Positions 43,661-53,366 of a DNA stretch of 64,000 nt are shown piece by piece; position 1 is the first letter of the stretch, and every line of letters begins with the position of its first letter. Location: NCBI GenBank assembly GCA_963620035.1, contig CAVEXN010000010.1:7151-71150 (forward strand), given 5' to 3'. Both the position numbers and the translations under genes were made by a program. The notes under the pieces were generated by a model, which worked only from the letters and a program-made list of their open reading frames with translations, did not search any database and was not told where the DNA came from. Source of the DNA: F23-D06 sp963620035 (lineage in GTDB: Bacteria > Bacteroidota > Bacteroidia > Bacteroidales > WCHB1-69).

Positions 43661-44242
43661 ATGAAAATAGACATCATATTAGCAGGAGTTGGCGGACAGG
43701 GCATCCTGTCAATTGCCACCATTGTAGGTCAAGCCGCCGTCAAGAGAGGCATGTTCATGAAGCAGGCCGAAGTACACGGCATGAGCCAGCGCGGGGGTGA
43801 CGTGCAGTCGCATTTCCGCCTTTCCGACCACGAAATCGCATCCGACCTCATCCCTATGGGTAAAGCAGACATCATCATCTCGGTAGAGCCGATGGAGTCG
43901 CTCCGCTATCTGCCCTGGCTCAACAAAGAGACCGGCTGGCTCATCACCAACGACCAGCCTTTCATCAACATCCCGAACTATCCCGACTTTGACAAACTTA
44001 CGGCAGAACTCGGGAAACTGAAGAACAAGGTGGTCATAAACGCCGACCAGATTGCCAAAGACCTCGGCTCTGCCCGTTCCGCCAACATGGTCATCTTAGG
44101 TGCGACCTCCCCGTACCTGCAGATACCGTTTGAGGAGATCGAGGACGCCGTCCGCGAGAATTTCGCCCGCAAAGGCGAAGACATCGTCAACGTCAACATC
44201 GCCTGCCTTCGTGCAGGGAAGGAATTCGCCGAAAAACTGTAA
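43661..44242 (+). CDS. iorB: Indolepyruvate:ferredoxin oxidoreductase, beta subunit
   Basis: The gamma-type (POR gamma family) subunit that completes the IorAB enzyme. The 193-residue product starts MKIDIILAGVGGQGILSIAT, the standard glycine-rich opening, followed by QAEVHGMSQRGGDVQSHFRL and DLIPMGKADIIISVEPMESL. Size is normal. It follows iorA by 49 bases and precedes mreC by 18 bases. Confidence 0.95.
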   Translation: MKIDIILAGVGGQGILSIATIVGQAAVKRGMFMKQAEVHGMSQRGGDVQSHFRLSDHEIASDLIPMGKADIIISVEPMESLRYLPWLNKETGWLITNDQPFINIPNYPDFDKLTAELGKLKNKVVINADQIAKDLGSARSANMVILGATSPYLQIPFEEIEDAVRENFARKGEDIVNVNIACLRAGKEFAEKL

Positions 44243-44260
44243 TCCCACCCTGTTCGCACA

Positions 44261-45127
44261 ATGAACAACCTTTCAGAGTTCTTCAAAAGAAATTTTCATT
44301 ATTTCTTGTTCGTGTTGCTAATGATCATCAGCTTCGTGTCAATACGCAAATCGATGGCATACAGCCAATACAAGTTAGACATGGCATGCCAGAGCATCAT
44401 CGGCCCCATGCAGCAGAAATGGGCAGAAACCCTGCATCGTTTCAGTCTCGGCAAGGAAAACGAAGAACTCGCGCGACAGAACATCGCCCTTCTCCGCGAG
44501 CATGGCAACATGTTCATGGAGAAGAGCGACACTGTTCTGACGATGAAAAGCAAAACCGACTCGCTGCACCCGGTCAGCGTGCGGCTTTACGACTACACTC
44601 TCGCCCACGTCATCTACAACTCCACCGACCGGGTCGCCAACTGCATCATCCTTGACAAAGGTGCCAGAGACGGCATAGAAAAGGAGATGGCCGTCACTTC
44701 CCCGCAGGGCGTTGTCGGCGTGGTGCAAGAGGTGTCCGACAATTTCGCATACGTCCTCCCCGTATTGAACCGGAACTCGCGCATCAACGCCATCGTGTCG
44801 CCCCTCAACCAGGTTGGCACCATCGTGTGGGAGGGTACAGATCCCGAAACAGCCCTGTTGGAAAACATCCCTCAGCACCTTGAAATCAACATCGGCGATT
44901 CCGTGCTCACCAGCGGGTACTCCCGCATCTTTCCCCGCGGACTTTTCATCGGTTCCGTCAAAGAGGTCTCTTCAGGGAATAATGCCAGTTTTCTGACCAT
45001 AAAGGTGAAACTGGGCGCCGACTTCTCAAGGCTCAACACCGTCTATCTGATTCGGAATCTCTTCAAGTCCGAAATCGACTCGCTCAAGGCAAAACAAGAT
45101 TCTGTCAATGCTAAACTGCTCAATTAA
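44261..45127 (+). CDS. mreC: Rod-shape-determining protein MreC
   Basis: A bitopic inner-membrane protein that organises the cell-wall elongation machinery. The 288-residue product has one N-terminal helix (YFLFVLLMIISFVSIRKSMA, about 11-30), a coiled segment (about 50-100) and the two beta-barrel-like MreC domains: VIYNSTDRVANCIILDKGAR, then GIEKEMAVTSPQGVVGVVQE near 140-165 and GDSVLTSGYSRIFPRGLFIG near 210. The gene is 18 bases after iorB and 3 bases before mreD. MreB, which usually precedes mreC, is not here. Confidence 0.93.
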   Translation: MNNLSEFFKRNFHYFLFVLLMIISFVSIRKSMAYSQYKLDMACQSIIGPMQQKWAETLHRFSLGKENEELARQNIALLREHGNMFMEKSDTVLTMKSKTDSLHPVSVRLYDYTLAHVIYNSTDRVANCIILDKGARDGIEKEMAVTSPQGVVGVVQEVSDNFAYVLPVLNRNSRINAIVSPLNQVGTIVWEGTDPETALLENIPQHLEINIGDSVLTSGYSRIFPRGLFIGSVKEVSSGNNASFLTIKVKLGADFSRLNTVYLIRNLFKSEIDSLKAKQDSVNAKLLN

Positions 45128-45130
45128 AGG

Positions 45131-45655
45131 ATGAATAACGTAACGGCAAACATATTGCGTTTCCTTGTACTGCTCCTCCTTCAGGTGTTTTTATGTGACT
45201 ATATCCACCTGTTCGGTTTTATCACACCGGCAATCTATCTGCTTGCGCTTTTCCTGCTGCCCCTCGACTTGCCTAAGTCTGCACAGTACCTTATCGGATT
45301 TGCAACAGGTTTCATTGTCGATATGTTCGGCCACACATTAGGGGTGAACGCAGCGGCCTGCACAGTCATCATGTTCCTACGCCCCTCCTTGACCCGTTTT
45401 CTGAACGGACGGAAAGTGAGCGATACGGTTGACAAGCCCATACCGGGAGTCAAGGACTTCAAATGGCTCGTCCTTTTTGCCACAGTGCTGACATCAGTAC
45501 ACCAGACCATGGTCATCATGATTGAAACCGCCACGTTCAGCCATTTCGGGCACACCCTGATGTGCATTTTGGGGAACAGCGTTCTGACCGCTTTCTTCAT
45601 CCTCTGCACCGAGTATATCTTCTATCCCGTAAAAGGCAAAGGCAAAGACAAATAG
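45131..45655 (+). CDS. mreD: Rod-shape-determining protein MreD
   Basis: A 174-residue inner-membrane protein with about five hydrophobic helices (LRFLVLLLLQVFLCDYIHLF at the start), matching MreD in length and in its place directly after mreC. FATGFIVDMFGHTLGVNAAA is the usual conserved stretch. In most Bacteroidota mreD is followed by the PBP2 (mrdA) and rodA genes; here it is followed 4 bases later by a TamL-like gene instead. Confidence 0.85.
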   Translation: MNNVTANILRFLVLLLLQVFLCDYIHLFGFITPAIYLLALFLLPLDLPKSAQYLIGFATGFIVDMFGHTLGVNAAACTVIMFLRPSLTRFLNGRKVSDTVDKPIPGVKDFKWLVLFATVLTSVHQTMVIMIETATFSHFGHTLMCILGNSVLTAFFILCTEYIFYPVKGKGKDK

Positions 45656-45659
45656 CAAA

Positions 45660-48059
45660 ATGAAATCACGGGGGAATCTACTGCTGCTTTTCGTCTTTGC
45701 CCTGCTATGCTCGTCATGCAGCCCCACGCGGACACTCACCGACCGTCAGCAGATGCTGATGCGCAACAACGTGACCGTGACGGAAGCCCCAGGCACGGAC
45801 TTCAGCAACCTTAAGTCCTACTGCCGCCCGATACCAAACACCCGTTTCCTTAACATTTTTCTGGTCAAACCCCGCTGGTACGCCATGGGGCAGCCGCGAT
45901 ACAGCAAAAGAGACAGCACTTACCACGACGGAAAGATCAGGAAATGGATACGCGACAAACTCGGAGAAGAACCCGTACTGATAGACTCTGCCGAGATCGA
46001 AAAATCCATCGGGCAGCTGCAGATCGTGATGAAGCAGTCCGGCTATTTCGACGCCGAGGTGTCCTGTGAAGTACACATGCGACGCAGAGACCACAAGAAA
46101 GCCACCGCCAACTACTTTGTCAAAGCCGGCAACGCCTACCATATCAGTAGAATAACTTACGACATAGCCATTCCCGAATACAAGAAAATCATTGTTTTAA
46201 ACAAGAACGAGAGCCTGCTGCGCGAAGGCATGCAGTACAATGAAAACATCATCTCGGAAGAGATGACCCGCATCATCAACCTTATACGCAACGAAGGGTA
46301 TTACTATGTGGAAAAATCAATCCTCAGCTGTGAAGTCTCCTTTGACTTTCCGGAGGAGACCGCAGGAAACGACACAAACAGCGTATCCTTGACGTTCGTC
46401 ATGCGGATTCCGGAGACAACAGGAAACACGAACCGATACCTGTACAAATACACCTACAACAACGTATTCATCTATCCCTTCTTCAACGCCTCGGCCGCCG
46501 TGCCTGCCCGTTACGATACCGTGCTCACCCGGTCGCGGAACAAAAGCGACCTCACCAACTACTTTTTCATCACGCCCCGCTACAACTGGATGAACAAGCC
46601 TGTCAAAGACTTCCACTACTCCACCATCACCGACGGCATATACACCCGCCGTGGAATGCCATACTCACAGAACGCCCGTAAAATGAGCAGCCGGGCCATC
46701 AGCCGCCTTGACAACTTCAGCGCCTACAGCATCGAGTTTGTCGAGGACGAGAACCTGTTCGACACCATCAGGCGAACGGGGGTCTTAGACGTGCATTACC
46801 GGCTCACACCGATGAAAATACACAGTGTTGGCGGTCAGGTGGACTTGCGCAACGACAAGTCTGCCATTTCGTTCTCCTATTCCAACCGCAACCTGTTCCG
46901 TGGGGCGGAGCACCTGACCGTCAACCTCTCGGGCGGCTATTTCTACTACTCGCTCAACAACCTGTTCCGCAACGACCGCACCTACGCCTATCCCGAGTTC
47001 GTGATTTCGGCCTCGCTCACATTCCCGAACCTTTTCCTTTTCCGTAAAACACAGCGTGAAGACGGCATCAGTTACAGCACCGCCATCAATGCCGGTGTAG
47101 GCTACTCCGGACTGTACCACCGGCTGATCTTCAACACCGGACTTACCTATCAGCTGAAGCCAAACAATTACATCTCCCACAACATCAGCCCCATCGACAT
47201 CAGCACAGTCAACAACAACGACAAACGGACGGCGCACATTCTCAACTACGACAGTTATCCCGGATCTTACCAACATAAATTCGGGAAATTCTTCCTTCTC
47301 TCGTTCAAGTACAGCCTCAACTACATTGTACCCTTCAAGACAGAGAAGAAGAAACACAACATGTTGTTCTCGCTCAACCTCGAATCGTCGGGCATGACCA
47401 TCGGGGGACTCAATGCGCTCATCAGTCCAAACGAACGTTGGATCCTCAGCCGCAACCATCTCGACAGTACCGGATACGAATACACCAGTTTCGAAAAAGT
47501 GGAATTCATATACAACTATACATACCGCATCAACCCCGAAAACGCTCTTGCCATGAGACTCTCTGCCGGCGGCATCATCCCGATAGGCAAAGGTTCATAC
47601 ATTCCCTACGAACGGGGATTCTATATGGGCACCAGCAACAGTATGCGCGGCTGGGGATACCGCGGTCTGGGGCCCGGTTCCTACGAGCGGCAGAAAGACA
47701 GCCTTTTCACGGGTGACATCATGTTGGAATTGAACCTCGAGTACCGGGGCACTATCTACAATTCATTCAAGTTCGGGATATTTGCAGACCTTGGCAACAT
47801 CTGGCTCGCCAAAAAAAACGCAGACATGCCCAATGCCGACTTTGACTTCCGGCGGTTTTACCGTGAACTTGCCCTTGACGTGGGCGCAGGATTGCGGCTT
47901 GACTTCGACTTCCTGATCATCCGTGTTGACTATGCGTTGCCCGTATATGACCCTACGCGCACGTCTTGGGGGCGTTGGATAAACAGCCAATGGTTTCACG
48001 GCAGCCGTAAACTCAAGTGGATGGACGGCTTCAAACTCGCTTTCGGATATGCTTTCTGA
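45660..48059 (+). CDS. tamL: TamL-like lipidated Omp85-family outer-membrane assembly protein
   Basis: A 799-residue BamA/TamA-superfamily protein. The N-terminus MKSRGNLLLLFVFALLCSSC is a lipoprotein signal with cysteine 20, the mark of the Bacteroidota TamL branch. POTRA-like modules cover about 100-260 (EIEKSIGQLQIVMKQSGYFD, then IINLIRNEGYYYVEKSILSC), followed by a surface-antigen barrel domain from about 390. The Omp85 barrel motif region is seen in FYMGTSNSMRGWGYRGLGPG near 660, containing the RGWGYRGLG variant of the R-G-[FY] lid lock. It ends in an aromatic-rich strand (MDGFKLAFGYAF). TamL is thought to work with a TamB protein in outer-membrane biogenesis; tamB is not adjacent. Coupled to mreD with 4 bases between. 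Confidence 0.85.
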   Translation: MKSRGNLLLLFVFALLCSSCSPTRTLTDRQQMLMRNNVTVTEAPGTDFSNLKSYCRPIPNTRFLNIFLVKPRWYAMGQPRYSKRDSTYHDGKIRKWIRDKLGEEPVLIDSAEIEKSIGQLQIVMKQSGYFDAEVSCEVHMRRRDHKKATANYFVKAGNAYHISRITYDIAIPEYKKIIVLNKNESLLREGMQYNENIISEEMTRIINLIRNEGYYYVEKSILSCEVSFDFPEETAGNDTNSVSLTFVMRIPETTGNTNRYLYKYTYNNVFIYPFFNASAAVPARYDTVLTRSRNKSDLTNYFFITPRYNWMNKPVKDFHYSTITDGIYTRRGMPYSQNARKMSSRAISRLDNFSAYSIEFVEDENLFDTIRRTGVLDVHYRLTPMKIHSVGGQVDLRNDKSAISFSYSNRNLFRGAEHLTVNLSGGYFYYSLNNLFRNDRTYAYPEFVISASLTFPNLFLFRKTQREDGISYSTAINAGVGYSGLYHRLIFNTGLTYQLKPNNYISHNISPIDISTVNNNDKRTAHILNYDSYPGSYQHKFGKFFLLSFKYSLNYIVPFKTEKKKHNMLFSLNLESSGMTIGGLNALISPNERWILSRNHLDSTGYEYTSFEKVEFIYNYTYRINPENALAMRLSAGGIIPIGKGSYIPYERGFYMGTSNSMRGWGYRGLGPGSYERQKDSLFTGDIMLELNLEYRGTIYNSFKFGIFADLGNIWLAKKNADMPNADFDFRRFYRELALDVGAGLRLDFDFLIIRVDYALPVYDPTRTSWGRWINSQWFHGSRKLKWMDGFKLAFGYAF

Positions 48060-48139
48060 AAGGTTTTCGGTACTGTGTTTTGGCCGGATGAACACAGAGA
48101 CCAACTTTTAAGCATGCTTGGAAAGACACCTGCAGAAAG

Positions 48140-49630
48140 CTATTCTATCTCCTCAATGATCCTGTTCAGCCCGAGGAACTCTGCGCATGTGAGTGCCGCT
48201 CCTATTGTGACGCCAAGGATACCATGCGAGTTGATATTCTGACCCGTCATGAAGAGGTTCGGTATCTTAGTACGCTGAAAAACAAGCGTCTGTGTTGGGA
48301 AATTCTTGTCACGCAACACGCCGTACATTGAGCCGTGACATGTTGCCGTATAGTCGCGGTATGTGAGCGGCGAAGAGGTTGTGTAGCCTTCAATGGAACT
48401 GCGGATGCCGGGAAAAGATTCTTCCAGGACATCGAGGTAATGCTCGGCCGTCTGCTGCTTGAATGCTTCGTAGTCAGCGCCACGCCGCCCGGTATGCGTA
48501 CCTGACCAACGTTCTGTCTCTTCGTATTTCATATAGCCGATCATCTCTGCGCTTTGGGCCCACCGTTGGTCCGGTTCTATGCACTGGTGCATAAACAGGT
48601 AATTATAGACAGCGTCGCCCGCCTTACGGTTTGCTGCCTTCCACACGTCATTACCGCGATACCAGAAGAAATTGCGGTTGAGGTACGGCACACTGTTCTC
48701 CTTGAATTTCATATAGACCGTGAAGTTGGCGATGCTGTTTTGCAGACAACAGATGCGTTCGCGGTACACCTTGCGGATAAGCTTAGAATCGACCATATTG
48801 ATGGTAGCCTGCGGATGGACATTAGAGATGACAGACTTGGCTCGTACCAACTCGCCCGAAGCCAGTTCAACGCCCACAGCCTTGCTGTCGTCGCAAACAA
48901 TTCGCCGCACCTCGCTGGATGTGCGCAATTCGCCGCCGAATCCACGTATTGAACGGGCCAGCGAATGCGCAATGGTGTCACCGCCGCCCACAATGCGCCA
49001 CGCACTCTGAATGTAGAAATTGTTAATGAGGGCGTGAATATATGTCGGAGTGCTGTTCTTGATGCCGGCATAGAGCGGCAGATTTGCAGCCAACACATTC
49101 TGCAATTCCGGATTCTTCGTAACGGAAGCGATGAAATCATTGACACTGCTCTTGACATAACTCGCCTCGATGAAAACATGTTCCTCCACCTTGCGGAGAT
49201 TATACAGCGGCGAAGTGTCTGCTATGGCGCGAATGCGTCGCACATATTCCTTGATTTCGGAGCGGGAGGACGGGAAACTTTCGCTGAGCGTTTCTATAAA
49301 GTTCTCATAACCGGAGGCATAACGGTACTGTTTGCCGCCAATGTTGTAAATATCATATCCGTCCTCATCCAGTCGATTGAGTTTCACGTTTCCGGAGAGT
49401 CCCAAATACTTGAAGAGCCTGTCCATAATTTGCCCCTCCATCATGCTGCCGATATAGTGCATTCCCGTATCAAAAGAAACACCGAACCGGCGGAAAGTCT
49501 GCAGACATCCGCCAATCTGTACGTTCTTTTCGAGAAGCAGCACTTTAAATCCGTTCTTGCTTAAAATATAGCCGCACACCAATCCGCCGAGGCCTGTGCC
49601 TAAAATCACAATATCGTATGAGTTGTCCAT
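48140..49630 (-). CDS. FAD-dependent CrtI/retinol-saturase-like oxidoreductase
   Basis: A 496-residue flavoprotein of the phytoene desaturase / carotenoid isomerase / retinol saturase superfamily. It has the FAD loop VILGTGLGGLVCGYILSKNG near 8-27, an IGGCLQTFRRFGVSFDTGMH segment at 42-61, and the C-terminal FAD-binding FMTGQNINSHGILGVTIGAA near 460. It begins directly after the stop codon (TAG then ATG) of the MMPL-acyltransferase gene, so the two are translated together. In other Bacteroidota such a pair belongs to aryl-polyene or other polyene/lipid gene clusters; here no ketosynthase or acyl-carrier genes are nearby. The substrate is probably a lipid with isolated or conjugated double bonds; true carotenoid chemistry is unlikely without the other crt genes. 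Confidence 0.8.
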   Translation of the reverse strand: MDNSYDIVILGTGLGGLVCGYILSKNGFKVLLLEKNVQIGGCLQTFRRFGVSFDTGMHYIGSMMEGQIMDRLFKYLGLSGNVKLNRLDEDGYDIYNIGGKQYRYASGYENFIETLSESFPSSRSEIKEYVRRIRAIADTSPLYNLRKVEEHVFIEASYVKSSVNDFIASVTKNPELQNVLAANLPLYAGIKNSTPTYIHALINNFYIQSAWRIVGGGDTIAHSLARSIRGFGGELRTSSEVRRIVCDDSKAVGVELASGELVRAKSVISNVHPQATINMVDSKLIRKVYRERICCLQNSIANFTVYMKFKENSVPYLNRNFFWYRGNDVWKAANRKAGDAVYNYLFMHQCIEPDQRWAQSAEMIGYMKYEETERWSGTHTGRRGADYEAFKQQTAEHYLDVLEESFPGIRSSIEGYTTSSPLTYRDYTATCHGSMYGVLRDKNFPTQTLVFQRTKIPNLFMTGQNINSHGILGVTIGAALTCAEFLGLNRIIEEIE

Positions 49631-52600
49631 CTATTTCAATAACGTCAGTTCGTCCAATACCAGGTTGAATCCCTTTTTGTCCGGCGGTGTCGCTGAATAG
49701 GTCAAATTTGGCGGCACTGCCGTGCAGTTTCTTGCAATGTCAATGTTATCTGTGTCGGCTTCGCAAGCAGTCACCGACACATCGCGCCGCAGCAAGGCAG
49801 CCAGCAGCGAAAGTTCCCCGTATCCGCAATTCAGGAAGAGCAGCGTCCCGTTTTCGGGCACCGCTTTCAATGCGTCTGCAAGCTGCTGCTTGGCGCGCAT
49901 TTTCTTGCGGCATGACAAGGAAACTTCTTTTCCTTTGTATAGGTAACTGCGCCAAACCTGATCCTGCAGATAGTCGGGGGTCTCGCACTCCGTACGCAAA
50001 CGTCCATACATGTCGCGACACTCGCGACACACCAGCCGGGAAATCTCACGACATGTCTTGCCTTTCCTTAAATCAGCATTTTCTGGAGTTATGCGATCGC
50101 CAATCAGCAGAGTGACACTACCCTTGTGAACCATCGTCTCATGTTTGGGCAACATGTCGCGGGTGCCGTGCAGCACAATCGGAAGAATGTCCATACCCAG
50201 TTCCTCCGCCATAAAGAAAGCCCCTTGATGAAAACGGCCGACGCCATTGTTTTCAGAACGTGTCCCTTCCGGGAACACCAGCAAAGAGTACCCTTTGGCT
50301 GCCATCTCCCGTATTTTTTTCAAATTCTGTTCCATACCATTCGACACGGGCATTGAGTCGCTGTAGCGAAGCACACTCCGGTAGAAGGGCATATTCCAGG
50401 CCCATTCGTTGGTGAGCACTATCAGTTTCGGCGTCATAGCAAGCGTATAGAGCAAGTCGAGGTGCGACTGGTGGTTGCAGACGATGACCGCCGGCCTGCT
50501 GAAATCCTCCCCGTTCGGGTTGACAACCCGGAACGAAGTGCCCGGAAGAATCCGTACAAGCCCTTTCATCATCAACTGCAGGAGACGGTGGAACAGCAGC
50601 CGGCGCCTGTCTGTACGGCGACCTGTTCCCAGCAACACAAAACCGAAAAGCTTAATCACGATAAAGCCGAAAATGAAATAGATCACTCCGGCAATCATCA
50701 TAAAGATGCTCATAATAGTCACGGGGCATCTGCGCAGATTCCCGTTGCGGGTAGTCAGCCATTTGAACAACGCCGGCGGCACAATGTAGGCCATCAGGAC
50801 AACCGAGAACATGCCGACAACCGTCACTTCTGCAAGCGAACGCATAGCAGGATGCTTGGCAAACATCAGCATCCCGATGCCTATAAACATTATAGAAGCA
50901 GACAAGACGATGGAATTCTTGAATTGCGACACAATCTTCCGGCCGCTGGCATACTCATATATCAACCCTTCGGTGACAAAAATAGAATAATCATCTCCCA
51001 TTCCGAAGATGAAAGTTGCCAAAATGACATTTACAATATTGAAGCGTATGCCGGTCATGCCCATAATGCCCAATATCCAGATCCAGGCGATGACTAAGGG
51101 CAGGAAAGCGGTAAGGCAGAGTTCGATTCTGCCGAACGAGAACAGCAGGAACACGAACACGATGAATCCGCAAATGTAAAGTACATAGTCGAAATCGTCA
51201 GAAAGTGCCGACACCAACCGTGAGGCTATCGACGATTCGGTAAAGGAGAACACGTCAGGATGTCGGTTGTTGAGACGTTCCTCAACACGGGGGGCTTGAC
51301 TCTTTTCCACTTGCAGGATATTAAAAACGAGGGCCTTGTCCTCTTCAACCGACACATATTCAGCTGCGGGGCCATTGCGTACGGGGTCGAAAAAGCCCTC
51401 GTCCTGCACTCGGTATGGCCTGGAGACGATTTCCTTGCACCTGTCAAAAGCCGACGGTGCAAAACCGTTGTGGGCGGCAGCCCGGTCAAGTCTGTCGAAG
51501 AAGACCTCGCGCCGTCCTTGCCAAAAACGCTCCCAACGGCGGAGGCGCTCTTCCTGCATGCTGTGCGACGGCAGGAATGTGGCAATGCCGCTGACACTTC
51601 GCACCGCCGTGTCGCAACGGAGCGAGTCGAGCAGCGCATATACATCCTCGTATGCCGTCAATGCCTCATCCAGACCCGCACCCTCTGCGATGCAATAAAC
51701 CGTGGCCAAAGAGGTATCCGCAGCCGCACGCAATTTGTCGAATGTCTCCCGCTGCTCCTTTGTCATATAATTGATATGGTGCATATCCGTGTCGAATGAG
51801 GTACGGAACGAGAACACGTAAAACAGAACCGTGAGAACGAGAACTGCTGCAAACAGTCCTTTCACATTCTCGGGACGACTTTCGGCAACGTGCTTGAAAG
51901 TGAGTTCGCGCGATTTCCCGGAGAACCTTCGCCCCATCAGGTGCGGCAGGAAAAGCAGCACAAACAACATGGTGCCAATTAACAGAAGGGCGGCAAAAAG
52001 ACCAAGGTCGCGCATCGCATCAGAACTGATGAAGAGCAAACTGAGGAAAGCCCCGACCGTCGTGACGTTGCCGACAAGCAACGGGCTGACCACTTCACGG
52101 ATAATCTGCTCCTTGTTGTCCGTGCGCTTGAAGTGCGAGAGAAAATGGATGGGATAATTGATGGCGATGCCGATGATGACAGAAGCCACGCCGACGGCAA
52201 TGACCGAAACCGGATTTTTGAACAGGGCAATGGCACCTAAGGCGAACAACCCACCAAAAGCAGTGCATGCCACAATCAGCAGAATACTTCTGACGTTGCG
52301 GTAGTAATAATAGAGCAACGCCACAATAAGGAGCAGAGACAGCGCGATGGCCATCAAACTGTCCCGTTTTATCTGTTGCGCATTGGTCAATGAAATCTGC
52401 GTCGCCCCGAAGCAACGCAGTTGCACCTGCCCGTCCGTTTCGCGGGCGGCCGAAGCCATGGCTTTTTCGATATTGCTGACCAACAAGGCATTGTTCTTGG
52501 TTTCGCTGAGCGGATAGGCTGAATTGACTATCAGCATAGCTTCTTTCCCGTCCTTGGAGAAAATATAGCCGTTGTCGGTGTTATAATTGTCATTCAGACG

Positions 52601-53173
52601 GAAAGACTCCAAAGATTGCAGGAGGCGGGAGGAAAAAAACAGCGGGTCGCGTTCAATGACGGCCCGCATCACCGGCACGGGAGCGGCCACCAGTTTCCGC
52701 GTTTCGGACAAACGTCTGCCTATCGCTTCTTCGCTCATCATAGAATCCATGCGCATGTAGTCCTCTTCCGAAAGGAAATAGGGCATATTCTCGACCACAA
52801 AAGACACCAGGTCATTTACCGTCTGGTCATCCACTTGGTACAAAAGCGATTTCACGAGATGGAGCGAGTCGTTATCAGACAATTCGCGGGCTGTATGATC
52901 CACGGCCGACATCAGCAGTTGCGGGTCGGGGGTATTTGTCGTATCAGCCATGGATATGCTGACAACCAGTTTGTTGTCGCCGCCAAGATGCTCGTAGGCA
53001 TAATTGACGCGGGCGTTCTCCTTGCTGCCGGGAAGGAAACGGCTGATGTCCTCTACAAAGTCGAGGCGCAAGGCACTCAAGACGCAAAGCACTGTGATGA
53101 CGGCCAAGAGCACCCACATCAAAAAGGGGTGTTTCTCGAAATGCCGGTAAAGCGAGACAAACAACCTTTTCAT
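49631..53173 (-). CDS. Fusion of MMPL/RND lipid exporter, PlsC-type acyltransferase and methyltransferase-like domain
   Basis: A 1180-residue membrane protein from the ATG at 53173 (MKRLFVSLYRHFEKHPFLMW). A reading from 53308 adds 45 residues but would begin upstream of the promoter at 53193-53200. (1) Residues 1-840: MMPL/RND-like transporter with two sets of helices and periplasmic loops; the helix-10 motif is GMGDDYSIFVTEG near 725. (2) About 870-1060: lysophospholipid acyltransferase, with the HX4D motif in ICNHQSHLDLLY near 900 and FPEGTRSENNG near 966. (3) About 1090-1180: a short Rossmann-like segment with LLFLNCGYGELSLLAALL and VTACEADTDNIDIARN, like a truncated SAM methyltransferase. 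The exporter-plus-acyltransferase arrangement suggests synthesis and outward transport of a special acyl lipid. The partner CrtI-like enzyme starts right after the stop. Confidence 0.82.
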   Translation of the reverse strand: MKRLFVSLYRHFEKHPFLMWVLLAVITVLCVLSALRLDFVEDISRFLPGSKENARVNYAYEHLGGDNKLVVSISMADTTNTPDPQLLMSAVDHTARELSDNDSLHLVKSLLYQVDDQTVNDLVSFVVENMPYFLSEEDYMRMDSMMSEEAIGRRLSETRKLVAAPVPVMRAVIERDPLFFSSRLLQSLESFRLNDNYNTDNGYIFSKDGKEAMLIVNSAYPLSETKNNALLVSNIEKAMASAARETDGQVQLRCFGATQISLTNAQQIKRDSLMAIALSLLLIVALLYYYYRNVRSILLIVACTAFGGLFALGAIALFKNPVSVIAVGVASVIIGIAINYPIHFLSHFKRTDNKEQIIREVVSPLLVGNVTTVGAFLSLLFISSDAMRDLGLFAALLLIGTMLFVLLFLPHLMGRRFSGKSRELTFKHVAESRPENVKGLFAAVLVLTVLFYVFSFRTSFDTDMHHINYMTKEQRETFDKLRAAADTSLATVYCIAEGAGLDEALTAYEDVYALLDSLRCDTAVRSVSGIATFLPSHSMQEERLRRWERFWQGRREVFFDRLDRAAAHNGFAPSAFDRCKEIVSRPYRVQDEGFFDPVRNGPAAEYVSVEEDKALVFNILQVEKSQAPRVEERLNNRHPDVFSFTESSIASRLVSALSDDFDYVLYICGFIVFVFLLFSFGRIELCLTAFLPLVIAWIWILGIMGMTGIRFNIVNVILATFIFGMGDDYSIFVTEGLIYEYASGRKIVSQFKNSIVLSASIMFIGIGMLMFAKHPAMRSLAEVTVVGMFSVVLMAYIVPPALFKWLTTRNGNLRRCPVTIMSIFMMIAGVIYFIFGFIVIKLFGFVLLGTGRRTDRRRLLFHRLLQLMMKGLVRILPGTSFRVVNPNGEDFSRPAVIVCNHQSHLDLLYTLAMTPKLIVLTNEWAWNMPFYRSVLRYSDSMPVSNGMEQNLKKIREMAAKGYSLLVFPEGTRSENNGVGRFHQGAFFMAEELGMDILPIVLHGTRDMLPKHETMVHKGSVTLLIGDRITPENADLRKGKTCREISRLVCRECRDMYGRLRTECETPDYLQDQVWRSYLYKGKEVSLSCRKKMRAKQQLADALKAVPENGTLLFLNCGYGELSLLAALLRRDVSVTACEADTDNIDIARNCTAVPPNLTYSATPPDKKGFNLVLDELTLLK

Positions 53174-53192
53174 CCTCCAAAAATTGAAGCTG

Positions 53193-53200
53193 CAAAGATA
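53193..53200 (-). promoter_or_regulatory. Putative -7 element for the MMPL fusion gene
   Basis: TATCTTTG on the minus strand, giving a leader of about 13 bases to the ATG at 53173 and excluding longer readings. Confidence 0.65.
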
Positions 53201-53279
53201 ACACAAAACACGCAAACCGCGTTTTTTTGACAATGTGCAAAAAATACGGGCGCCCGTTTGCAGAAAGCCTGAATAGCTG

Positions 53280-53287
53280 TATCTTTG
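53280..53287 (+). promoter_or_regulatory. Putative -7 element for the orphan 387-residue gene
   Basis: TATCTTTG, 79 bases upstream of the start codon, divergent from the MMPL promoter. Confidence 0.6.
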
Positions 53288-53366
53288 CGCCTCTGTGAAA
53301 GCCGTCAATTACGGAAGTAAGACGCAGCGGGCGGCAAAAAACACAAACATCCATTGACACAGCATT

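Noticed and set aside
48140..53173. Carotenoid biosynthesis locus
   Set aside because: Only a CrtI-like gene is present. No crtB, crtE or cyclase genes are near, and the partner is a lipid exporter-acyltransferase.
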